56,612 nucleotides of DNA from Desulfovibrionaceae bacterium. Lineage in GTDB: Bacteria; Desulfobacterota; Desulfovibrionia; Desulfovibrionales; Desulfovibrionaceae. Below, piece by piece: positions 34,690-43,210 of this stretch. The translations under genes and the position numbers were made by a program. The notes below the pieces were generated by a model. The model did not search any database and had not been told where the DNA came from. It saw only the letters and a program-made list of their open reading frames with translations. The stretch lies in assembly GCA_017454005.1 (NCBI GenBank), contig JAFTDU010000022.1:1-56612 (forward strand). The letters run 5' to 3'. Every line of letters begins with the position of its first letter. Within the stretch, counting starts at the first letter, position 1.

Positions 34690-36143
34690 CACATATTGAC
34701 TTCTGATGGCGGATACTGCTCATCCATTGCTTTGTTGACAAAAGCTGTGCAGGCCGAGAGATAGGTTAAATAGGCAATGCCAGTAGGGCCGTTGCGTTGT
34801 TTGCCGATAATGATTTCCGCCTCGCCATTGGGGGGACGGTCAGCCGGCTTTTTAAATTTATACACATCATCGCGATAGATAAACATAATAATGTCGGCAT
34901 CTTGCTCAATGGCACCAGATTCGCGCAAATCTGATAATTGGGGGCGTTTATCTTCACGGCCCCTTTCTTCAACCTTGCGGTTTAATTGTGAGAGAGCGAT
35001 GACAGGAATATTAGCATCTTTGGCAATGGCTTTTAATGTACGCGAGATATCAGAAATTTCTAGTTCGCGCGAGTCTTTGCCTCTTGGACTATGCATTAAT
35101 TGCAAATAATCGACAATTAAAAGCCCAATATTATGCTTGGATTTAAGACGTCTCACCCGAGCACGTAAATCTAAGGTCGAGAGATAGGCTGTATCATCAA
35201 TAAAAATTTTCGTAGAACTTAAATCATTCGCTGCATTCTGTAAGTTATACCAATCATCGTCGGTTAAATCTTTTGGGCGACGTAATTTACTCATGCTCAC
35301 ATGACTGCGCAGGGCTAGCATGCGTTTCACAAGTTGTTCACGGCTCATTTCAAGGGAAAAAATCGCCACAGCGGTATTTTGCAGGGCCGCATTGACGGCC
35401 AGGGAGAGGGCAAAGGCCGTTTTGCCCATGGCAGGACGGGCAGCCACAATGATGAGATCAGAGGGTTGCAGACCTGCTGTTAATTGATCCAATTGGGTAA
35501 AGCCTGTGGGCACACCTGTCACTTCCCCTGAACTAATTCTCGATAGATTCTCAAAGAGTTTTTCTAAAGTGATATTAATGGGTTCCAGGTTCTGCTGATC
35601 AATGCGTTGCGCAATCATAAAAATGGCTTGTTCCGACTCATCTAAGAGTTTGCCGAGATCATCGGCAGCGGGATAGCTATTTTCGATAATCTGCGCACAG
35701 GCTTCGATTAGGCGGCGTTGGATGGCGCGATTGCGCACAATGCTCGCATAATGTGCTCCGTAGGCGGAGCTGATCATGGATTTGGCGATTTCCGAAAGAT
35801 AGGTGATGCCGCCGGCTTGTTCCCAGAGATTTAAGACGCGCAGCTGTTCATTGACGCTCGTAATGTCAATGGGTTTATTGGCATTATAGAGGGTCAAGAT
35901 GGCCTCAAAGATGGCTTTATTGCGGGCGTCGTAAAAATCTTCTGCGGTCTTTAGTAAAGTGATGATGGCAGCAATAGCTTCGGGATCATTGGTCATAGCT
36001 GCGGCTAGAGTCGAGACTTCTGCTTGCTCACTGTGGGGGAGCACGCGATTTAAGAGATCGATCTGGGCGCGGGCCATGACATCTGAGGCTTTTTTAGGGA
36101 AGGCTCCCCCGGCAGGGGAGCCAGATGTATTAGCTTGCGTCAT
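34689..36143 (-). CDS. dnaB: replicative DNA helicase DnaB
   Basis: 484 residues. The N-terminal helical domain (PHSEQAEVSTLAAAM) binds primase. The C-terminal RecA-like domain has Walker A ARPAMGKTAFALSLA, Walker B LLIVDYLQLM and the conserved ALSQLNRKVEERG and DLRESGAIEQDAD. Length is usual and no intein is seen. It follows rplI by 5 bp at the end of the rpsF-rpsR-rplI-dnaB operon, so it shares the intron-containing transcript unless an internal promoter exists. Confidence 0.97.
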   Translation of the reverse strand: MTQANTSGSPAGGAFPKKASDVMARAQIDLLNRVLPHSEQAEVSTLAAAMTNDPEAIAAIITLLKTAEDFYDARNKAIFEAILTLYNANKPIDITSVNEQLRVLNLWEQAGGITYLSEIAKSMISSAYGAHYASIVRNRAIQRRLIEACAQIIENSYPAADDLGKLLDESEQAIFMIAQRIDQQNLEPINITLEKLFENLSRISSGEVTGVPTGFTQLDQLTAGLQPSDLIIVAARPAMGKTAFALSLAVNAALQNTAVAIFSLEMSREQLVKRMLALRSHVSMSKLRRPKDLTDDDWYNLQNAANDLSSTKIFIDDTAYLSTLDLRARVRRLKSKHNIGLLIVDYLQLMHSPRGKDSRELEISDISRTLKAIAKDANIPVIALSQLNRKVEERGREDKRPQLSDLRESGAIEQDADIIMFIYRDDVYKFKKPADRPPNGEAEIIIGKQRNGPTGIAYLTYLSACTAFVNKAMDEQYPPSEVNM

Positions 36144-36148
36144 GAAGC

Positions 36149-36637
36149 TTAGGCTTCAGATTCTTCTTTGGGTGTTTCTGCTTCAACCGGTTGATGGTCA
36201 GAGACAACCTTAACCGTAATGACAGCAATGACGCTGGCATGCAAACGAATGCGCACAGGATGTTCCCCAAGGGTTCTAATAGGCGCATCCATGAGGATAC
36301 GTCTACGATCCACCTCACAGCCAAGTTCACTTAAAGCATCACCAATGATGGTCGATGTTACAGAACCATAGAGCTTGTTGTTTTCACCCACATGCATGGG
36401 GATGACCACATCCAAGGCTTCCAGGCGGCTGGCAAGGCTTTGGGCATCGGTGCGCAGCGCATCCATTTTGGCCTGCAATTTTTTGCGCTCCAGCTCAAAG
36501 GCTTTCAAATTGGCAGGACTGGCCACCATGGCGAGACCTTGGGGCAAGAGATAGTTGCGGCCATAGCCAGGTTTCACATTGACAATATCGCCCAAGGTAC
36601 CGAGATTTTCTACGTCGGCGCGAAGAATAAGTTTCAT
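36149..36637 (-). CDS. rplI: 50S ribosomal protein L9
   Basis: 162 residues. The conserved N-terminal domain reads MKLILRADVENLGTLGDIV then GYGRNYLLPQGLA, with the long connecting helix (FELERKKLQAKMDALR) and the C-terminal domain following. It binds 23S rRNA at the base of the L1 stalk. It lies 10 bp after rpsR. Confidence 0.97.
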   Translation of the reverse strand: MKLILRADVENLGTLGDIVNVKPGYGRNYLLPQGLAMVASPANLKAFELERKKLQAKMDALRTDAQSLASRLEALDVVIPMHVGENNKLYGSVTSTIIGDALSELGCEVDRRRILMDAPIRTLGEHPVRIRLHASVIAVITVKVVSDHQPVEAETPKEESEA

Positions 36638-36647
36638 GAGGCGCCTC

Positions 36648-36911
36648 CTAAATCAAGCTCTTTTTCTTGACTTGGGAATCATGGGTTGCGGTGTAGATGA
36701 GCAAGGCCATCTGCCGCGCCCGTTTGATTTCGCGGGTCAAGAGACGTTGGTGGTGGGCGCAGGTACCGGTAATGCGGCGGGCGATGATTTTGCCCCGCTC
36801 ATTGACAAAGTCGCGCAAAATATCAGGACGTTTATAATTCAAAGGTAATTCACTGTCAGCACAAAAACGGCAATATTTGCGTCTGGGTGCAAAACGTTTT
36901 TTATAAGGCAT
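36648..36911 (-). CDS. rpsR: 30S ribosomal protein S18
   Basis: 87 residues with the S18 signature: [18 protein letters not shown], then [16 protein letters not shown] and [15 protein letters not shown]. The N-terminal Cys pair is retained. The start overlaps the rpsF stop as TAATG, so S18 translation should depend on ribosomes finishing S6. That requires removal of the rpsF intron. S6 and S18 form a heterodimer on the 30S platform. Confidence 0.97.
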   Translation of the reverse strand: MPYKKRFAPRRKYCRFCADSELPLNYKRPDILRDFVNERGKIIARRITGTCAHHQRLLTREIKRARQMALLIYTATHDSQVKKKSLI

Positions 36912-37788
36912 TAGGCTACCTCCTCGTCCGCATGTTCGGCGAGTTTAACTGTCATAAATTTGAAGATGCCATCACTATTGCGGATATTGCGCTCCAATTC
37001 AGCCACAAGCTCAGAGGGGCCCAAATATTCTAAACGCACATAATAACCACGCATAAGTTTATGCACAGGATAGGCAAGATCTTTCATTCCCGCTTAGATA
37101 AAAGAGATCCAGGTTGTAGATTGGCGCAAAATTTTATTAATTAAGCGTAAAAAAAATCTGCATAATCTTAGAATCATTCAACCAATCTCTTTATCTTGTT
37201 CACGTTAAAACGCAACTTTTAACGCAGTCTTACAATTACTTGCAGACCTCTCATGCTTTCACATGAGCGCAGACTATATCTTCAGCCAAAATACATTGGC
37301 GCAACATTTTTCTTCAGGCGTAGGCTTCCTGTTTTACTCTCCCTCAAGGAGATAGTCGTTGGGGGTTCTCCATGCTTGGAGCCAAGTTTAGGAGTTTCCC
37401 TGCTAAAGACCCATTGCTGTTGACACTTAGGACGGATCTTGAGATCCGCTTGTTTGCACCTTATGTCATCCTTACGTTTTTTTTGCTTTCGCGCCTGTTG
37501 CAGCTTATCTTTTCAGATTACTGTTTCGGTGTAAGGCTTTAGGGCTTCAAAGCATTTAACGTTGAGTTTACACCTCTTGAAAGATGTAAAGGGTATTCTG
37601 TTCTGTTGAAAAAATATATCTGTTTAAGAAACAAGTATTTTTTTTAACAGTTAGTTTGCCCAATGGTCGGTAGCGAGCATTTTGCCGTTTTCGCGTTCAA
37701 TGATACCCGTTAAGGTCGTAAGTAAGGTTTCTCTCACATCTGCTGTCAGCTCAGGGGAAAGCAACAGCAGAGTTTCAAATTTGCGCAT
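36911..37788 (-). CDS. rpsF: 30S ribosomal protein S6, gene interrupted by a group I intron
   Basis: Exon 1 (37788 to about 37660) starts at an ATG with GGAG 8 nt upstream. It encodes [17 protein letters not shown] and on to ATDHW (43 residues), the complete S6 N-terminal part. The frame then runs into a TAA at 37653. Exon 2 (about 37090 to 36911) resumes with [20 protein letters not shown] and ends AEHADEEVA, the expected S6 C-terminal part. Joining them gives about 102 residues, the normal S6 length. Exact splice sites cannot be fixed by eye: joining 37660 to 37090 restores Trp-Gly-Met; joining 37662 to 37092 obeys the U-before/G-after rule but gives Ser for Trp. Confidence 0.92.
37091..37659 (-). 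ncRNA. group I self-splicing intron within rpsF (ORF-less)
   Basis: About 569 nt separate the two S6 exons. Read on the minus strand it has the group I core: an R-like element CCCAACGACTATCT (37364-37350 region) and an S-like element GAAGATATAGTCT (37283-37271 region). GACTAT (37357-37352) and ATAGTC (37277-37272) pair as P7. A Q-like segment CAGGGAAACTCCTAAA lies upstream of them. Stems include a 9-bp hairpin near the 5-prime end (37590-37582 with 37575-37567) and a P9-like CTCATG/CATGAG hairpin (37267-37262 with 37255-37250). No homing endonuclease frame is present. Boundaries are uncertain by a few bases; the subgroup is not assigned. Confidence 0.88.
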
Positions 37789-37849
37789 GAACACATCTCC
37801 TTATGGTTGTTTGCACAGTCCATGCAGAGCGCATGAACAAGGGAAGACT

Positions 37850-37878
37850 AAACTAGGTCTAGAAGCGCTTTTCGTCAA
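37850..37878 (-). promoter_or_regulatory. probable sigma70-type promoter of rpsF operon
   Basis: On the minus strand TTGACG (37878-37873) is followed after 17 nt by TAGTTT (37855-37850). The leader before rpsF then holds a short CATGC/GCATG hairpin. The -35 box is strong and the -10 box weak. Confidence 0.45.
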
Positions 37879-37891
37879 GGGGGAGCATGCT

Positions 37892-38530
37892 TTAAGGCCT
37901 GGGTTGCCCCTTGTCTTGCCATTCGGCAACGGGGGCTATGAAAGTAATGGTGAGATATTTGTCGCGGACAACTTCTTCAATGCCAATGAGGTCGCGTGGG
38001 GCTTGGGCTAGGATTGTATAAAAGCTATAGTAGTTATCTAGAAGGTGCTCGCGATCATCTAAATCAAGATATAAATAGGTTGTATTGAGATCAGCAGCAG
38101 TGCGGCGCACAAAATTGTTCACAGCTTTTCTAGCACCTTCTTTACCTGAAAGTTTGATTTCAGCAAAGAGATCTAATTCTTGACCTGCGCTGGTAATTGC
38201 TACAGGTATATAGCGGTAGCCAGAATCGAGCCATTTATCAATGAGGGAGTGCACTTCAGGTGTTTCAAGATGTGCCAATTGGACGCCAATTAAGAGTCCA
38301 CGGCGAAAGATAAAGCGTTGATACCAAGATTCACGAAAAAAAGGGATACTATTGATGCGACAGAGTTGTTGTGGATTGTCTTGACAGGGACTAACTTGCG
38401 CAAGTTCTTGCACTTCAGTCATAGGCATTCCATAATAAAATCTATCGTAGAGATAGATCCGGGAGCTGTCATCGGTGCAAGCTTGCAAGGAAAGAAGCAA
38501 TATCAAGAGAGCAAGCAAGCGTGTGAACAT
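37892..38530 (-). CDS. lipoprotein of unknown function
   Basis: 212 residues with a lipoprotein signal (LLLSLQAC, Cys at about residue 18). The remainder is soluble and mixed alpha/beta; no domain is recognised. Two Cys near residues 49 and 57 (SPCQDNPQQLC) could form a disulphide. It ends just upstream of the rpsF promoter and follows the terminator at 38563-38606, so it is probably transcribed alone. Confidence 0.7.
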   Translation of the reverse strand: MFTRLLALLILLLSLQACTDDSSRIYLYDRFYYGMPMTEVQELAQVSPCQDNPQQLCRINSIPFFRESWYQRFIFRRGLLIGVQLAHLETPEVHSLIDKWLDSGYRYIPVAITSAGQELDLFAEIKLSGKEGARKAVNNFVRRTAADLNTTYLYLDLDDREHLLDNYYSFYTILAQAPRDLIGIEEVVRDKYLTITFIAPVAEWQDKGQPRP

Positions 38531-38562
38531 AGGCGTGTGTTGTTAGAGACTAAAAGAACAAA

Positions 38563-38606
38563 AGTAAAGTTCTGCCGCTGAGACGAGATATCAAAGCGGC
38601 AGAACT
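38563..38606 (-). terminator. intrinsic terminator downstream of the 38617-39126 gene
   Basis: A perfect 12-bp stem (AGTTCTGCCGCT at 38568-38579, AGCGGCAGAACT at 38595-38606) with a 15-nt loop. On the minus strand it is followed by TTTACTTTTG, which fits a terminator for the glpX unit. Confidence 0.75.
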
Positions 38607-38616
38607 CTTCTTAAGC

Positions 38617-39126
38617 TTAACGTTTGGGCAGAGTGGGTTTGGTCTGGGGGACTGTGAGTTCAGTGTTGGGATGTGTAGCGCCACTTACTTGGAGCATGCG
38701 GCCCAAATGTTTGCGGACAAGAGCTGTTTCCCCTTCACTGACCTCTGGCATATCTTTAGGTCTAGCCCCCTTAGTGTCAGCGCCTTCAGCAACTATAACT
38801 AAGGCTGCGGCCATGCGGCCCATGACACAAAAAAAGCGTCTAGGCTCAAAGCCATGGGCTTGTACCCAACTTGCAGCTTGCTTTGAGTATGCAAAGTCTG
38901 GGCGATTGTGAGTTAAGGTCGGATGGGCTTCTTCGTGGGTTTGTCTAGCCCAGGTGCGAAATTCTGGCACGAGCTTAAGGAAAGCCAATAATTCTTTTTC
39001 TGTGGTTGGCCCTTGATTGTCATAGACAGTGAGCGATCTGGCCCAAATATTTGGCGTGCAAATTACGCAAAAAAGAAGAATGGTTAAGCTTAGGATGCGC
39101 CAAAGGGGAGCAAAAAAATTGGGCAT
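38617..39126 (-). CDS. exported protein of unknown function
   Basis: 169 residues with a signal peptide (hydrophobic residues about 10-28, NIWA cut region). The mature part is mainly helical with a polar, Pro/Lys-rich tail (VPQTKPTLPKR). No family recognised. Its start abuts the glpX stop, so the two are probably co-transcribed. Confidence 0.65.
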   Translation of the reverse strand: MPNFFAPLWRILSLTILLFCVICTPNIWARSLTVYDNQGPTTEKELLAFLKLVPEFRTWARQTHEEAHPTLTHNRPDFAYSKQAASWVQAHGFEPRRFFCVMGRMAAALVIVAEGADTKGARPKDMPEVSEGETALVRKHLGRMLQVSGATHPNTELTVPQTKPTLPKR

Positions 39127-40109
39127 TAATATTGTACCGCACTGATTTTAGCAAGGCGTGAAATATTATGGTAGGATTCGATGTAGCGTTTGGTGCCGGT
39201 TTTGCCGCGAATCACGAGGGATTTCGTCAAGGCATAATCTTGAACATAACGCACGCCTGTGAGAAAATCGCCCCCAGAGATGCCGGTGGCGGCAAAGAAG
39301 CAGTCATCAGATTTAATGAGCGAATCTGTGGTTAAGGTTTCGCGCAGGTCAATGCCAGCGTTTTCAATGGCTTCTTTTTCCACATAGGATTGGGGCTCAA
39401 GGCGTGCAATGATTTCGCCACCCATGCCTTTGAGGGCACAGGCTGTGATGACACCTTCTGGCGTTCCGCCAACACCCATCATGCAATCAACTTCTGATCT
39501 TGAATCATTGGCCATTAAGGCGCCAGCCACATCACCATCGGTCTGCAATTGAATTCTGGCACCAGCTTTGCGAATGGCGGCAATTAAGGGCACATGGCGT
39601 GGTTTATCTAGAACAAAGACCAAGAGATCTTGCAAGCGTTTGCCAAGGGCTTTGGCAATATTTTGTAAATTGAGGCTGACCGGCGCATCTAAATCAATGA
39701 CATTTTTGGCGGCCTCTGGCACAACCAGTTTGCGCATATAGAAACTATGGCCAGGATTGAACATACAGCCACTGGGGGCAACACCAATAACCGAAATGGC
39801 ATTGGGGCGACCTGAGGCTAGGAGATTGGTGCCTTCCACAGGATCAACAGCAACATCTAAGGCAGGTCCTTTACCTGTGCCGACACTCTCGCCATTGGCG
39901 AGCATGGGGGCTTTATCTTTTTCGCCTTCGCCAATGATGATTGTGCCTGTAATATTGAGGGAGGAAAAACTGTTGCGCATGGCCTTCACAGCAGCCTCGT
40001 CACCGGCGTTCTTATCACCGCGCCCTAACCAACGAGCCGAGGCCAAAGCGGCCGCTTCAGTGATCCGTACAATGTCCAAGGCAAGATTTCTTTCTGGTGC
40101 TTCTGCCAT
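39126..40109 (-). CDS. glpX: class II fructose-1,6-bisphosphatase GlpX
   Basis: 327 residues from the ATG at 40109, chosen because GGAGG lies 8 nt upstream. Signatures are ALASARWLGRGDKNAGDEAAV, IIIGEGEKDKAPML, DVAVDPVEGTNLLA (metal-binding Asp and Glu) and MGVGGTPEGVITACALKG. It dephosphorylates fructose 1,6-bisphosphate in gluconeogenesis. Length is normal. Confidence 0.96.
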   Translation of the reverse strand: MAEAPERNLALDIVRITEAAALASARWLGRGDKNAGDEAAVKAMRNSFSSLNITGTIIIGEGEKDKAPMLANGESVGTGKGPALDVAVDPVEGTNLLASGRPNAISVIGVAPSGCMFNPGHSFYMRKLVVPEAAKNVIDLDAPVSLNLQNIAKALGKRLQDLLVFVLDKPRHVPLIAAIRKAGARIQLQTDGDVAGALMANDSRSEVDCMMGVGGTPEGVITACALKGMGGEIIARLEPQSYVEKEAIENAGIDLRETLTTDSLIKSDDCFFAATGISGGDFLTGVRYVQDYALTKSLVIRGKTGTKRYIESYHNISRLAKISAVQY

Positions 40110-40912
40110 GACGCAAGCCTCCAAAGGTTGTGACTAATAAAATTTGACTAAAATCCACGATTCCCCAAGCAACGCGTGGGAACTTAAAATTTATTTCTCA
40201 AGGGCCTTTTAAGTCAAGAAGCAAGGCTAGTGCACATTATGGCCCAGAGCGTTTCAAGTTGGCAATTTTTTTTTGCAACTTCAAGCAAAATTTCTTCAAG
40301 TCCGCTTGATTAGTCGAAGCGTTTTTTTTGTTATAAATTTACGGCGAAAAACTCACATGCTTGCCTGTGGGATGAAAGCCGCTTTTTTTAACTTAACAAA
40401 AGCATATATTTGATATATAATCTATATAAAGTACAAGAAGGAGGAAACTAATTGTACTCCAGAATTTGAGAGATACTATAATAAAGAAAAAAAACACTAA
40501 TTTCGTGGATTAAAGCCAATAAAATTAAAATATAAAACAGCGCAATCAAAACTGATTAATAACTGAATATCAAGGAGATTGACTGTACTTCCTTGTTGCA
40601 AAACCAAAGTTACCGCTCATGTAGTCGTTGGACTGCTTGGTAATAAAAGTTCTGATTCAAATAGATTTACACCTGGAACTTAAAAAGTCTGAAAATGATG
40701 TACGCTTGGTAAGCAGAACCGACTGGCTTTCTCGTTTGAGCAGTCAGAATATAGGTATCTATCTTGGATATAGTTTATGCAAAGCTCATGTGCAATTTGT
40801 TAGCATAAGACATGCAACTTGAGCGCATCTTGTATTTCCTCTCTATTATCTTATATCTTCTCTATTCTCTTCTCTCTTATTTACACTAAGTTGCAAGCTA
40901 TGGATTTAAAAT
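40110..40912. other. long AT-rich region between glpX and alr
   Basis: About 800 bp with no convincing gene. Two similar small inverted repeats that enclose a Shine-Dalgarno-like sequence are present: GTACAA/TTGTAC around AAGGAGG (40431-40459), and CAAGGA/TCCTTG (about 40570-40595). A TATATAAT-like -10 box lies near 40415. A short plus-strand frame at 40628-40822 does not look like a real protein. Confidence 0.45.
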
Positions 40913-42037
40913 ATGGGACAAGTAAGTTTTTCGCCTTCAAGGTGTCATATTGATTTGGCGTGTCTTGCACGCAATTTTGCTAAAATGGGCGATCCTAAGA
41001 GGGTCATGCCTGTGATTAAGTCAGATGCCTATGGGCACGGTTTAATGCCTGTGGCCCACACCTTAGATAAAAATGGCTGTACACATTTTGCTGTGGGCAC
41101 GGTAAGTGAAGGCCGGGCCTTGCGCGAGGCAGGCTTTAGTCAAGATATTGTCGTGCTTTTAGGCGCCTTAAATAGATCTGAGTGGGCAGAAGCTTATAAG
41201 TTGCATCTCCTTGTCCCAGTTGTGGATTTTAAAGATCTTGAATTTGTGGGAGAATTAGCTACTGGTGATCAAAAACTGCCCATAGCCCTGGCCCTCAACA
41301 CCGGTATGGGGCGCCTTGGTTTTAATCTTAATGATTTGGCAGAATTACAAGCAAGGCTTAAGAGCTTACCCCGTCTTGATCCTGTGCTAGCTTTATCCCA
41401 CTATGCTTGTTGTGATATGCCAGAAGAGCAACATTATACCAAAGAACAGGCCCAAAGTTTTAGCCAAATGACAGAAGTTTTAAAAAGCACGTATCCTAAG
41501 TTGCGCTGCTCTTTAAATAATTCTGCGGGCACTATTATGCAAAAAGATGCGGCCTTTGATCTTGATCGGCCAGGGATCACCCTTTATGGGGGGAATCCCT
41601 TTGTGGGAACAACTTGGGAGCATCTTGGCTGCCACTTTGAGTGGGTTATGAGTGTGAGTGCACCCATCTTGCAGGTGCGCAAGCTTCAAAAAGGAGAAAG
41701 TGTCTCCTATGGTCGTATCTTTAAAGCAGATCATCCCATGACAATTGCCATTCTTGGCATAGGCTATGCAACAGGCTATGCAAGGGCGCTATCTAATAGA
41801 GCTTTTGTTGTCATCCATGGTGAGAAGTGTCGCCAGATTGGGCGTGTATGTATGGGCATGATTATGGTCGATGTCTCAAACCTATCTAATAATATTGTTG
41901 CAGGTGAGGACGCCTGGATTTTAGGTGGACCTACTGCTATTAAGATCACAGCAGATGATCTTGCCCACACTCTTGGCACCATATCCTATGAGGTACTCTG
42001 TTTATTTGGTGCAACCAATGAGCGTATCTATCACTAG
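40913..42037 (+). CDS. alr: alanine racemase
   Basis: 374 residues. The PLP-binding lysine lies in VIKSDAYGHG (about residues 38-47). The barrel (ALALNTGMGRLGFN, LSHYACCDMPEEQHY) and the C-terminal domain with catalytic Tyr in the GIGYATGYARAL region are present, as is RVCMGMIMVDVS. It makes D-alanine for peptidoglycan. It is convergent with rlmH, 5 bp apart. Confidence 0.95.
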   Translation: MGQVSFSPSRCHIDLACLARNFAKMGDPKRVMPVIKSDAYGHGLMPVAHTLDKNGCTHFAVGTVSEGRALREAGFSQDIVVLLGALNRSEWAEAYKLHLLVPVVDFKDLEFVGELATGDQKLPIALALNTGMGRLGFNLNDLAELQARLKSLPRLDPVLALSHYACCDMPEEQHYTKEQAQSFSQMTEVLKSTYPKLRCSLNNSAGTIMQKDAAFDLDRPGITLYGGNPFVGTTWEHLGCHFEWVMSVSAPILQVRKLQKGESVSYGRIFKADHPMTIAILGIGYATGYARALSNRAFVVIHGEKCRQIGRVCMGMIMVDVSNLSNNIVAGEDAWILGGPTAIKITADDLAHTLGTISYEVLCLFGATNERIYH

Positions 42038-42042
42038 GCTTG

Positions 42043-42510
42043 TTAGTGGTGGTAAGGGATATGTTGCAGAATACATGTAGCTCTATAGAGTTGTTCACAC
42101 AAAATTAATCTGGCCATTTCGTGGGTGAAGGTGAGGTGCGAGAGTGAGATAATCTCTTGTGCTGCCTTGATGATGTCAGCTGCAAGGCCATAGGGGCCAC
42201 CTAGCACAAAGCTTAAACTATTATAGGCTGTGGCATCATAGGTTTTAAGCATTAGAGCTAGGTCTTCACTTGTCATGTGTTTACCACCCATATCCAGCAC
42301 AATGGGGAGATCCTTGGGGTGGAGAGCTTTTTTAAGTAAGATTGCTTCCTTATCTTTGCGTGTCATAATGTCACCTTCGCCATCGCGGACTTCCACCACT
42401 TCTAATTTGCGCCAAGGTTTGAGACGTTTTTGATAAAAGCTCACGCCCTCTTGGATAAAGGATTGTTTGAGTTTGCCGACACAAATTAGGCGTAAAGGTT
42501 TGCCAGTCAT
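42043..42510 (-). CDS. rlmH: 23S rRNA (pseudouridine-1915-N3)-methyltransferase RlmH
   Basis: 155 residues from the ATG at 42510, the standard family length. A longer frame upstream would run into the divergent gene. SPOUT-fold motifs are visible: LRLICVGKLKQSFIQEGVSFY, then FVLGGPYGLA for the S-adenosylmethionine knot and LTFTHEMARLILCEQLYRA at the end. A GAGGTGG sequence lies upstream. Its ATG shares bases with the start of the divergent Sua5-type gene (CATG). Confidence 0.92.
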   Translation of the reverse strand: MTGKPLRLICVGKLKQSFIQEGVSFYQKRLKPWRKLEVVEVRDGEGDIMTRKDKEAILLKKALHPKDLPIVLDMGGKHMTSEDLALMLKTYDATAYNSLSFVLGGPYGLAADIIKAAQEIISLSHLTFTHEMARLILCEQLYRATCILQHIPYHH

Positions 42511-43201
42511 GCGGAGTTTTCCACCTCTTCTTTCTCTGGTTTCTGCCACAAAGTGTCTTGCGGCGGGTGGGGTGTTGTGTTTTCCCACGGAGACCTTTTA
42601 TGCTGTGGGGTGTGCAGCTTGTAACCATAAGGCTGTGGCTTTAATCTACAAGGTCAAGCACAGATCGTTTCAGAAACCACTCCCCCTGGCCTGTGGGAGT
42701 TTACAGCAATTGCAAGCCTATGTGGAGATGGAAGAACTTCCAAAAGCCTTAGTTAGGTTGTGGCCAGGGCCCTTGACGGTTTTAGTGAGACCCAAGACAC
42801 CTTTTTTGTTAGCCAAAGAGCTCTTAAATCCCTTGGGAGAAATTGCTGTGCGGGTGAGTGCAAGTGTCCAAGTGCAAGCTTTGGCCAAAGCGTTAGACTC
42901 CCCAATAACCGTCTCCAGTGCCAATGTAAGTGGCGGAGCGGCTGTACACAACTATCAAGAGATCTCGAAGGAGCTTTGGCAGGGCTTATTGTCCCTTGAT
43001 GTACCCATAGGTGTGCTAGAACAAAATAATAATGTCTCTTGCTATAACCTGCCATCTACCATTGTACGCATAAAAAAAGTGCGTTTACGCCATAGGGCCA
43101 CCCATATCATTGAACTCCTAAGACTTGGGGCCATAGATTTTAAGGCTGTGCGTAGGCTAGGTCTACCAGTGCGCCTAAATTGCTTAGAGCCTCAAAAGTA
43201 G
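42509..43201 (+). CDS. L-threonylcarbamoyladenylate synthase (Sua5/YrdC family)
   Basis: 230 residues from the ATG at 42509. YrdC-fold motifs are GGVLCFPTETFYAVGCAA, KHRSFQKPLPLACGS, LWPGPLTVLV and SPITVSSANVSGG. It makes threonylcarbamoyl-AMP for t6A37 tRNA modification. AAAGG lies about 11 nt upstream. It begins a rightward run that continues with the NUDIX gene 10 bp later. The C-terminal 40 residues are basic and lack a full Sua5 domain, so it is the shorter TsaC/YrdC type. Confidence 0.88.
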   Translation: MRSFPPLLSLVSATKCLAAGGVLCFPTETFYAVGCAACNHKAVALIYKVKHRSFQKPLPLACGSLQQLQAYVEMEELPKALVRLWPGPLTVLVRPKTPFLLAKELLNPLGEIAVRVSASVQVQALAKALDSPITVSSANVSGGAAVHNYQEISKELWQGLLSLDVPIGVLEQNNNVSCYNLPSTIVRIKKVRLRHRATHIIELLRLGAIDFKAVRRLGLPVRLNCLEPQK

Positions 43202-43210
43202 CGACTAAAC

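Noticed and set aside
34689..36143. Possible intein in dnaB
   Set aside because: The protein is 484 residues, normal length, with uninterrupted Walker motifs.
37091..37659. Insertion sequence or frameshift pseudogene as explanation for split rpsF
   Set aside because: No transposase frame, terminal inverted repeats or target duplication seen; group I core elements are present and the exons join to a full S6, which is essential.
37682..38011. Plus-strand open frame of 109 codons
   Set aside because: It is antisense to rpsF exon 1 and to the end of the lipoprotein gene, both of which read as real proteins.
40628..40822. Plus-strand frame of 64 codons upstream of alr
   Set aside because: No ATG with a ribosome-binding site and no recognisable sequence; probably chance in non-coding DNA.
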